Part shown: one piece after another, positions 49,913-59,200 of the stretch
Layout: every line of letters begins with the position of its first letter
How positions within the stretch are numbered: the stretch's first letter is position 1
From: Plasmodiophora brassicae
Taxonomy: Eukaryota > Endomyxa: Phytomyxea > Phytomyxea > Plasmodiophorida
Length of the DNA: 64,000 nt
Assembly: GCA_036867785.1 (NCBI GenBank)
Contig: CP145412.1
Location: forward strand, 1,595,605 to 1,659,604
Direction: 5' to 3'
The notes under the pieces: generated by a model
Told to the model about the DNA's origin: nothing
Seen by the model: only the letters and a program-made list of their open reading frames with translations
Databases searched by the model: none
Program-made: the position numbers and the translations under genes

Positions 49913-51022
49913 TTATAACGTAACCGAGCCGATCGATTGCCCGACACGTACAACCTGGCCCGGCTGGACAGTAAACTCGAACTGCTTGTCGGGTGCCTCC
50001 CAGACAACGACCAGGGTGGACCCGAGCATGAACCGGCCGAGCTCGTCACCCCGTTCGCTTAAGTGCATGAACGGGCGTCGCAGCGGCGGCATACCGACCT
50101 GGCTGCCGTGCAAGTTGGTCACCAGATCGTCATCCATGTTGATACGGATGGACCCGACATTGAAGGCGCCGACGGCGGTTAGCGAATAGAACCCGTGCGC
50201 CCATTGCCCAATCAGCGATACGCGTTCGTTCATGGTGAACAGGCCGGGGACGCGTCTCACCAGGGCGGGCGCCACGGACAGCAGATCGCCAGCGATATGC
50301 ATTCGCTCGCAGATATGCCATCGGGACGGCGAATGGAACCGATGGTAATCGCCCGGCGCCAGGTACACAACGCAGTAGTACAGGGAGGATCCCGGCCCCG
50401 GTTCGGGTGCGCACCCCAGGAACCCGTCCAGCGCATACGACGAGTCTTTGATCTGGTCCAGACGCCCATGCGGCGACACCTGCCCGCATCTACACCGCCG
50501 AGAGTGAGGCACACGTTGCCAGCCATCACGGGCGGAAACGTACATCGTGACGAGCCCATCGGCAGGCGAGACAACATCGGCAACGGCATCAATGGGTCGT
50601 ATACCGTCCTTCAACGGGCGCGTGAAGAAGTCGTTCAAGGTCGTGTAGGCGCGCGGCGGGTATCTGGCCTCGTCCAGGTCGGCATTGAAGAAGAAGGCCC
50701 AGGCCCCGAAGATAGGCGAACGCAGGAATTCGGGAATATGCCATCCCGCCATGAGCCCGTACATTCTCGAGGTGGCCCGGTGCGGGAGCGCTCTAGCTGC
50801 CCATCGCTGTACAGCCCCTCGTGTCAGAGCGACTGGAACCCATAACAGGATACCTAGGCACGTGCGTCGGCTACTACGTACGATGGTGGATTGGACGGGC
50901 GTCGCCGGTTCCGCCAGCGACGGAGGCACGGGAGGCGTGTTCCAGGCGGAATATGCGATGGCGCTGCCGCCAGCGGCACCAAGCAGGTGTCGCGCACGTA
51001 TTACCTTCCACAGGCGGAACAT
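49913..51022 (-). CDS. PSD1: Phosphatidylserine decarboxylase, mitochondrial type
   Basis: 369 residues from ATG 51022. A basic N-terminus with one membrane span (LGILLWVPVALTRGAVQ) precedes the catalytic domain: YTTLNDFFTRPLKDGIRPID, VSPADGLVTM, SSYALDGFLG, VVYLAPGDYHRFHSPSRWHI, PGLFTMNERVSLIGQW, YSLTAVGAFNVGSIRIN and the self-cleavage site GRFMLGSTLVVVWE. The LGST motif is cut between Gly and Ser to generate the pyruvoyl prosthetic group. It makes phosphatidylethanolamine from phosphatidylserine at the inner mitochondrial membrane. A stretch after VSARDG (WQRVPHSRRCRCG) departs from the family and could be a short in-frame intron of about 36-39 bases; it contains no stop. The neighbour on the same strand is another lipid enzyme. 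Confidence 0.93.
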   Translation of the reverse strand: MFRLWKVIRARHLLGAAGGSAIAYSAWNTPPVPPSLAEPATPVQSTIVRSSRRTCLGILLWVPVALTRGAVQRWAARALPHRATSRMYGLMAGWHIPEFLRSPIFGAWAFFFNADLDEARYPPRAYTTLNDFFTRPLKDGIRPIDAVADVVSPADGLVTMYVSARDGWQRVPHSRRCRCGQVSPHGRLDQIKDSSYALDGFLGCAPEPGPGSSLYYCVVYLAPGDYHRFHSPSRWHICERMHIAGDLLSVAPALVRRVPGLFTMNERVSLIGQWAHGFYSLTAVGAFNVGSIRINMDDDLVTNLHGSQVGMPPLRRPFMHLSERGDELGRFMLGSTLVVVWEAPDKQFEFTVQPGQVVRVGQSIGSVTL

Positions 51023-51255
51023 TGCCGGAGACGGGCGCCGCTGCCACAGCAGACAGGCAGCGCCGCAGTTGCAGGTCAACCCGCAACGAGCAAGTGCGCG
51101 CTCGCAATGTCGCGCCCGCCGAATCAATCGTGCAGCAGTCGGCTGACAAGACAGCCCGTGCGTATATACGTCGTCACTTGCGCTATGGTATGCTGGCTGA
51201 AGACGTTGGCGTTTTACTGCTGCCGTTGGACAATCGCGTTTACGGCCACGGACGA

Positions 51256-52704
51256 TCAGATGACGGTGACGCAGGCTGGGTCAACGTTGTAAGACCGGGC
51301 CAGGTCGCGGCACTCGTCGACGAAATCGTCGAGCAGCGACTGTGGCTGGGGTATAGCCTGGCGCTGGACGGTCAGCGACACGTTGACGACCCCGTTGTAC
51401 GACGAGACAAGCATCTGCGGCAGGATGTTCGTCATGAAGGTTTGCACGCCGGTGACTGTGGATCCGGCGATAACGACGGGAACTTGCGGGCCCGGAACGT
51501 TGCTGATCACAATCGAATGCGACAGGAACAAGTCGCGGACGACTTGACGCTGTAAGGATTCCGGTACGACCTTGGCGATCAGCTTCTGCAACCCTAACTG
51601 CAGGTATGGCTCCGGACTCGTCTTCAGGCGGGTCATCTCGTCGACGGTCCCCTTGAGACGCGACGTACTGTCGCTAGCCGACACCTGCAACGGTACGGAT
51701 AGGAAGCACCACAGGTTGTGGACCGGGTCGGATGACGAACGACTGAACGCGAACGGCACCATGGCGCGCATCGACAGGTTCGTCAGCGGCGCCGAGGGGT
51801 CGTTGCGGGACACGTAACGACGGCAGGCACCGGCCAGCGCCGTCATGACCACATCATTGATCGTGCACCCGGCGGCGTTCTTGATGGATTTCAAAGCAGC
51901 CAGGCGGATGGGTGGAGCGCAGAGAACGGCGTATGGGGGCGTACAGACAGGGTGCGACGTCAAGGCGGTGTGCGAGTCACGACGGAGAGGCAAGACAAGA
52001 AGCTTAAACAAGGAGCGCAGAGTGTTGAGAGCATAGGCGGTCGGCGGTACCGATGGGCGATGGACTGCAGCAGACTTGGCTGTCAAGTGCGTGGCACCTT
52101 CGACAATGGAGCTCAGAACATGAACCTGGCCAATACCATCGGCCAGAGCATGATGAATGCGGACGAGAACAGAATTAGGTGGTAGGATATGCATCGACCA
52201 TAGCGGGCGGCCGACTGGGAATGAATCCAGACAGATGGTCTCGATAAACGCATGAACAGCGGCGTCATCTGGCAGGTCAACATCATGTCGGAGCACGCAT
52301 TGCGACAGGTCAATTTCATCGATATCGAGAGGAGTGAAGTCGGTGGCACCAGGCAGCAGCGTCGATCGGAACCGCCAGAATGCATCGCGTTGGAGGATGC
52401 CGTCGCGCACCGACTTGCAAAGTGCTGCACGCGACGGGCATCCATCCGCGAAACGAAAGAGAAGATGGGTGATGGGCGTCGGCACGTGGGCATCCAACGG
52501 GAACGCCGACTCGTATAATTTCCGGCTGATGAAGGACATCCGGCGCGAGAAACGTGTACCATCCGAACATGAGGGACCCGTTGGCACTGCGCTGTCGGGC
52601 ATCATCTTGAAACATTGCGCGAGGTACAGAACGACCGTATTCAGAAAGGCCAATACGTGGCGGAGGTAGGTGGCGAATATATCTAGCAGGGTCTGAGTGG
52701 CCAT
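51256..52704 (-). CDS. Wax ester synthase/diacylglycerol acyltransferase (WS/DGAT)
   Basis: 482 residues, single exon. An N-terminal hydrophobic segment (YLRHVLAFLNTVVLYLAQ) may anchor it to ER or lipid droplets. The acyltransferase core has LVRIHHALADGIGQVHVLSS with the catalytic HHxxxDG, and the conserved LPDDAAVHAFIETICLDSFP, GRPLWSMHILP, NDVVMTALAGACRRYV, NLSMRAMVPF (compare RAMVPVS-type), HSIVISNVPGP and YNGVVNVSLTVQRQAIP blocks. The family esterifies fatty alcohols or diacylglycerol with acyl-CoA to store neutral lipid. It is known in bacteria, plants and some protists; bacterial-style single-exon structure here could mean transfer, though its GC matches its neighbours. Tandem with PSD, 233 bases away. 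Confidence 0.9.
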   Translation of the reverse strand: MATQTLLDIFATYLRHVLAFLNTVVLYLAQCFKMMPDSAVPTGPSCSDGTRFSRRMSFISRKLYESAFPLDAHVPTPITHLLFRFADGCPSRAALCKSVRDGILQRDAFWRFRSTLLPGATDFTPLDIDEIDLSQCVLRHDVDLPDDAAVHAFIETICLDSFPVGRPLWSMHILPPNSVLVRIHHALADGIGQVHVLSSIVEGATHLTAKSAAVHRPSVPPTAYALNTLRSLFKLLVLPLRRDSHTALTSHPVCTPPYAVLCAPPIRLAALKSIKNAAGCTINDVVMTALAGACRRYVSRNDPSAPLTNLSMRAMVPFAFSRSSSDPVHNLWCFLSVPLQVSASDSTSRLKGTVDEMTRLKTSPEPYLQLGLQKLIAKVVPESLQRQVVRDLFLSHSIVISNVPGPQVPVVIAGSTVTGVQTFMTNILPQMLVSSYNGVVNVSLTVQRQAIPQPQSLLDDFVDECRDLARSYNVDPACVTVI

Positions 52705-53403
52705 GGGTAAAGGCCGGCGGACGATGGGCGACGAGGTGGCGATGCCGATGCTGGCGGGGGAACCGGGGAGAGGCGGCGGACTCCGCTGCAGTTTCGGCGC
52801 CCGGTCCGCCGAGGCTACAATAGATCACCAAGTCGTAAAAGATCATCGCACCACCCCGCCCGTGTATTGAGCGCTCGCACTGAGGTAGTCAACGCGCTGG
52901 CCGTATTTACCTGACAGTGAAAGGATTACTCGAAGAACGATCGTTAAGAGCACGACAAAGACAGCGAGCAGGACGGTAGCTGACCAGGAATATCCAGCCC
53001 ACTGACATGTTCATGTGTTAACGCGTCCTTGTCACTCTTTGTTATAACATGCAGTGAACCGGCGGCGCCTGGTTCTGGACGTGCTCCTTCGTCCCAGTGC
53101 AGGGTAGATGACGCTGTCCAATCGTACAAGGCGCGTCCGTTCAAATTTCTTGTAGGCACCGTTCTGCTCCTGTTTTTAAACTCGCTAGCTGGCGAGATGC
53201 TGGGCTGCAGGGTGCCGAATATGCATGTGAGCTGGGCGGGTCGTAGTGGTCGCTGCGCAGGCGTGGTCATGTGGCAGTGGCCGATGTATGCTGGTGCGGG
53301 TCGGGGCGACTTGTGACGCTTCTTATTTTAGCAGGCTGTATTTGAACAGATTTTAGATAGAGGCCCCCTAAACCAGCCGTCTTGTTGGTCCTTTTTTGAC
53401 ATC
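52705..53403. other. Intergenic region, base-composition boundary
   Basis: About 700 bases between the WS/DGAT start and the GH71 stop. GC content falls visibly across it, from the GC-rich interior to the AT-richer subtelomere. No gene is supported. Confidence 0.4.
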
Positions 53404-55416
53404 CTACAGGATTTCGGCAATCACGTAGAGGAGGAATATGACTTGGAGCGAATCAGTTCTCGATGCCCGACTGGCGAAACTCGTCGCGTTCCTTTTTGCG
53501 TGATTCACAAAGGGCTGAGACGACGTCGATATAGGTTTCGGTGCCTTGTTCGCCAGTGCCGTGGACTTTCGTACGCCTGTGTTGAGCACCCGAACCTGAT
53601 TCGACGGGACCAAATTTTGCATTGTTCTGGATCTCTGGTTGTGAACTATCCATGTTGTAGATCGTCGCGATTTGAAGTGGAGCGCGCGAATCGACATTGC
53701 GCTTCGCGCTGATTTTGTAATCGGTGACAACAGGATTGCTGTACGGTTTCCCGTCTTTGTAGAGACATGAGAATGTCGAGTCGATACCACTTTTCGAATT
53801 GATTTCGTTGCCCGTCTCAAGCCTATTGTTGTGTGGGATGGCTTTGCGAAATCTTGAGTAGATATGGGCTTCTTCAACGATTCCGTTGCCAGTACAGGAG
53901 TCCGCGTTGCGGTCGACTGCATTATCTGCCGCTTCGTTGATGTTTTTGCCGCAAGAACACATTTGTCGGCTTGCACGAACTTCGAATATACATTAAAGTT
54001 CCGGTACACGATGTGGTTGCTAAACGGCAGATCACCGACAACGGATAGTATAACATCGCCGTTCCGTTTCAGAACAGCGGATTGCAATCCTTGATCCTGG
54101 CCAAGCGAAAAAATGCTGAATCCAGTGGGAGCCCTCACCGTCGACGTATTCGATCCCGAATTCATTGTCAGCATGGCCGACGTATACAGCATCGTGGCAA
54201 CATAGAGCATGTCGTCGATCACCTGGCTGTTGTTGACCGGGTTCGGATTGTACGGATCTGCCATGGGCACAGCATTCTTCGAATGTGTCCGATAGAAGAT
54301 GAATAACTTCTCACGCCCAATTACAGGGTACGCCCCAGTCTTCCATCGCGTACTGAAGTATCGGGTCAACTCCAAATATGCGTCGTGGCTGTAATTTGTG
54401 GCAGGGGGGCATTCTGACGAGTAGATCATCGGGGCTTGTGGCCCGATGTACGACGATTCTGCGTAATCGTTCCAAGTGACGATTTCGACGAGATCGGGCT
54501 GCGTCTCATATATAGTCTCCCACCGTTCCATCCACATTGTGGGCCCTCGATAATTGCCATAAATTCCATTGTGACTGTTTGAAAGAAATCAGTGAACGAT
54601 GGTAAGGAAGCAGCGACAGAGTATGTACTTCGGCCTGTCGTGTGTTGAGAACCATGGCCCAATGGAGGCCATGAACGCGCGTGATCGCTGGTTACATCCC
54701 AAGCGGTAGTTGACCTCGTTGTCTGGAATCGTGGCGCCTAGGAGTTTGCCAAGACCTTTGGAGGGGTTCGGGTATCCCAACAAATTCCAGCTGAACAATC
54801 CATCGACGACTGGGTACTTATCGATGATATTCGTTACATCAATGACACGAGGAAGACCCGTGGTGGAATTTCCACCCGACGGGACGAAGAACGGGATGAA
54901 GTATACGCCTTTGCCGGTGATAAATGATGCCTGCGAGAAAGCGGACGCCCACCAATTGCTAACGTTCCCGACGCCCGGAATCGCCTGGCCGACGAATGTT
55001 GACAGCATCTGTTTTCCATTTCGGTACGCCTGACTGGATCGGGACGAGAACGTAGTCAGAATGCTAACGATATCGGCCTGTGGCATGTTCTTGCTCATGT
55101 CAAGACTGAACATCAGCTGGAATCCGGTATTCAGCTGGTCTGCGGCGTCAAATATCAAAGTTGCCCTTTGCCGGTATACCGGCGACCCGCTCCAGACGGC
55201 CAGGTTCAATGCGAACCCGTCAATGCCGGCCGATTGCGCAAGGAGAATATCGCGCTGGAACCCGGCCATGGTAGAGTTGGTTGACGGCGAGAAGATCATA
55301 TAGTGGGCGAACAGGAATTTCCCATTCGTGGTCGGTGTTTTCACTGGCGCATCCCCGGGACAGGACGCCGTTGCGCATCCAACCACACTCAACAACAGGA
55401 CAACGTTCGCCATCAT
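53404..55416 (-). CDS. Glycoside hydrolase family 71 alpha-1,3-glucanase
   Basis: Two exons (54629-55416 and 53404-54574; 54-nt intron) give up to 652 residues. Signal peptide MMANVVLLLSVVGCATA, then the GH71 barrel: KFLFAHYMIFSPSTNSTMAG, GIDGFALNLAVWSG, LMFSLDMSKNMP, GVYFIPFFVPSGG, VDGLFSWNLLGYPN and, across the splice, GPWFSTHDRPNHNG, GPTMWMERWETI and VEIVTWNDYAESSYIGP (WNDYxES hallmark). GH71 enzymes cut alpha-1,3-glucan of fungal walls; in a protist this suits feeding on fungi or wall remodelling. From about 53960 down two frames are open. The chosen frame gives a Ser/Thr/Arg-rich tail; another (about 53453-53962, MCSCGKNINEAADNAVDRNA onward) has more natural composition, so the end is uncertain. 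GC is lower than in other genes. Confidence 0.85.
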
Positions 55417-56001
55417 GCTTTGGCCGTGATCGATCTAGGATATTCCTCGTATCGTGGCCGACCAAGTATCTGTTGCCCAGGCGTTCACTGGAAAAATATC
55501 AGTGCCGAATTAGTGCCGTCCCCTTCATTACCCAATCGGCACCTTTTCGGCGTTTAGCGGCACCAATTCGGCACTAGGTAGTGCCAATTAAGTGCCGTTT
55601 TCGGGACCGGATTTCCCAAAAAATGCGCTCCACGGGCATTCTCCAAAAATCTCGATTGAATTTTTCCTCCGTCCAGTAATAGAATAGAATGGTACCCCAG
55701 ATTCTGAGACACTATCGTATTTGGTATTGCCGTTAACAATAGAATAGAATAAGATTAACGAATGGTTTATTGAACGGTAGCTGTTTCTTGATGGGCGCCG
55801 ATCCGCCGTTAACCACGACGCCAATATGCCTTCCGGATCGCCTAAGTGGCAGAGCTTCATTGTCCGCCACCCACGAACATCCTCAGGGCCTAAAACCTGC
55901 ATGTCAAATGATGCAACTGGATGTGAACAACAACGGTCGTACCCTCCACCGCCCCTGCCCGCAAGGCCGCCTATATTCATACATAACGCAATGAGGGAAC
56001 A
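55417..56001. repeat. Subtelomeric spacer with GTGCCG palindromic repeats
   Basis: Around 55500-55605 the motif GTGCCGAATTAGTGCCG recurs in both orientations. One perfect-looking hairpin arm pair is CGGCACCAATTCGGCAC facing GTGCCAATTAAGTGCCG, separated by TAGGTA. Further on, AATAGAATAGAAT occurs twice, near 55677 and 55738. No gene is supported. The retroelement below begins at the right edge. Confidence 0.6.
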
Positions 56002-56198
56002 TGTTCATCCAGAGTACCAGTACTCAGATGATGCTGCTCAGATGCTGCTGCCACCCGGTCACATGATCATGACCGTACTCGACCCCGCAGCGGCCCTTGC
56101 TGTGACGATCCTGTCCAAATACATCAGTTCGTTATATCACCAGGCGCCGACTCTTGCGACCGACCGCCCCCGTAGTGGGCAGCGGCGGCGTTAGCACA
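56002..56198 (+). repeat. 5' LTR of the whole chromovirus
   Basis: 197 bp, TGTTCATCC...TTAGCACA. Same as the 3' LTR and, in reverse, the LTR of the second copy. Confidence 0.93.
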
Positions 56199-56241
56199 GA
56201 AGCTTCTTGCGCAAAGAGCCCCAAGCAAACGAACTCACTTA

Positions 56242-59200
56242 ATGGCAGGAGGTGGCCGCAGAGCGCCCGTTCGTCTACAGATGGAGGACGACGCCAGGAC
56301 CAACTCCGACGCCGAGGCCAAGGAGCATGAATCGTCGACAGATGACGAAATCGATCGAGGGCTTCAGTCAACAAACCTGCACGGTAAGAGCCCGATCTTT
56401 ATGCCTTTGAAACCGCCCATCCTACGTACCCTGAGCCTTACGGCCAAGGACGGAATTAACGATTTCCTCAAGAAATATAGGAAACACGTCGAGATCGTTA
56501 ACGAGCGCCGACTGATCTACAAGGAGGATATTCATCCGCCAACGGTGAAGTCATGCATTACCGAGGACGTCCTCAGAGGGATGTCGAAATATCGCCTACG
56601 TCAACCCGCCAGCACGATCACGGATGGCGACATCATGAGCTACTTGAGGTCAGTCCAACGCAGGGAGGCTGATGTCGAGAGTTCGACAGACATCAAGGCG
56701 CTTCTCACGAAGACAGTGGTCATGAACCTGTCAATCAAGAGTATTGAGGAACGTGTCACGTCTTTCTTCGCCAAGTTCGATGAGCTAATCGACGACTATG
56801 GGCTACAAGACACATACGCCAAAGGAACGAAAGGAACCAAGCGCAAGATCAAGGTATTACGCGGAGGTATCCGTCCCACTGACCTTGCGGTTCTAGTCGA
56901 ACGCGCGATCGAGTTCGGAGGGTGCAGGGACGCTGAGAAGGACGAGCTCAAATTCTTCGACCTCGTCGACCGTCTTGCCAAAGAGCAGGACAAACACTTC
57001 CGGCTGCAAGCTGAGAAGAAGAAGTCTCCAGCGCAGACCATGTCCCCACCTGCAGGTAAGAAAGGTAAGGACGTTGTTGCTCCGAATAGGAATGGCGGCA
57101 AGCATCCGACAAATCCGATCGGACTGAAGACAGCTCAATCGTCCACATCGCAAACGAAAGACGAATCGAGGGACATCCCCGAGCACATCCGAAAACGTTT
57201 CGAAGGTAAGGATCCTCCAAAGGCAGGTTGCCTAATCTGCAAGGAGCAGCACTGGGTCCAAGTGTGCCCGAAGGCAACTCAAGGAGAACGCAAAGCTGCC
57301 ATTGAAAAGTTCCAGAAAGAGCGCAAAGAGAAGGAGGAGAGTAAGGGCAACGCAGACACGGCAAAGCGCATGGGCCCGCCGTCGCCGTCAACACCGTCCC
57401 CTATGAGACTTCGCTTCCAGAACTCGCTCGACCTTCCATTCGAAGCCGATAGTGGTGCGACGAAGACCGTCATTTCGCAATCGCAACTGCTACGGATTCA
57501 AGCCATCCAGCATGTCCCAGTCAAAGTGTTCGACCATCCAACGGAGGCGAAACTTGCAACGATCGGGGCTACGACAACAATTGTCGCCACAGCGATCGTG
57601 GACATCACCATTGTCCCACCTTCGCATGGCAAACCTGCACATCTACGCGGGCGGGAAATCAACGTATGTCGCGAAGACCTATCTGATGACATTGTCCTTT
57701 TAGGAGCCCCGGAACTGGACGCGTTGGGTATCAATCCAGCTACACAACTGAAGGAGATGTTAATCGAGGCAAATGGTCCTATCATCATCGAAGCGGATCC
57801 GACCCCGGAACGTCACGCCCCAGGTGGTCAAGGGATCACGATGAGAGCGGTAAGACACCCGGAGGTAAGTGGAACAACTCGCGATCATGAGCCCCAATTG
57901 GACACCAATGATCCGGGTGACGACTATGATGTCGAAATCGGAGAACACTCCGATACAGACGTGGACAGGGCAATAGACCGGATGATACAACGTGCAACTG
58001 ACTCCGGTTTCCCTAACGATCAAGTCCCGCGTCTACGCACAACTGTCAATCGACACAAAGACATATGGCGAACGAAGCTTGGCCGTGATCCACCTGCGAA
58101 AGTAAGTCCACTGAAACTACACTTCAAAGCAGATGCTCGTCCTGTTCGTTGCCGAACACGAAGGTATACCCTCGAACATCAAAAATTCATGGATGATCAC
58201 GTAGGAACCTTGGCGGAAAACGATTTTGTGTACCGCAATCCGCACAGCAGGTACGCGTCGCCGTGTCTGGTCGTCGACAAGAAGGACACGGAGGTTCGCG
58301 GCCATCGGCTGACCGTCGACATCAATGAAGCCGTCAACAAACAGACCGAACGCATTGCATGGCCGATGCCTCACATCGACATCATCCTGACCTACCTACG
58401 TTCCGCGACCATCTTCATGCTGTTCGATGCCTTTAAAGGCTATTGGCAATTTCCGTTGCACCCTGATTCGCAGGAGGCCTGCTCGTTCATGACGCACATC
58501 GCCACGTTTACACCCAGGCGCATCATCCAGGGAATTGCTGATTGCGTGTTTGCGTTCCAGGCGGGAATGCAACAGGTGTTGGGGAAACTTCTATATATCT
58601 GCGCCCTACTCTGGATCGACGATATCCTCGGCTACGTATCTGGATTCGGAGCCTACATGGACACACTCGAATCTCTTCTCAACGCTTTCGACGAGTTTGG
58701 AGTTAAACTCAACCCTGATCGCTGCCAGTTATATCTCACTTCAGTGACATGGTGCGGTCGCGTTATATCCGCTGATGGAGTGTCGTTCGATCGCTCGTAT
58801 CTCAACGCCTTGCACGATCTATCAACTCCTATCACGGCTGCTGATCTCCAACAGTTCCTCTCGGGCCTCAATTGGGTCCGTTCTGTTATCCCTCAATTCG
58901 CGGCACATGTTCATCCGCTACAGGATCTACTTCTGTCCGCTTCTCGTTCTGTCAGCAGTCTGAAGAAATCACATCTACGTCGAGTTCGTTTAGCCGACAT
59001 CGGCTGGACCACTGACCATCTCACCAGTTTCAATTCTCTGAAGCATCGTCTATCGGAGGCCATGACGCTGGCGCACCCCAAGGACGAATGGATCATGTGT
59101 CTCTTTCCGGATGCGAGTGACCGTTTCTGGTCTGTTTTCCTGTCGCAGATCCCTCCGGAAGATATTGATCTCCCGTACGGTGAGCAACACCACGAACCTT

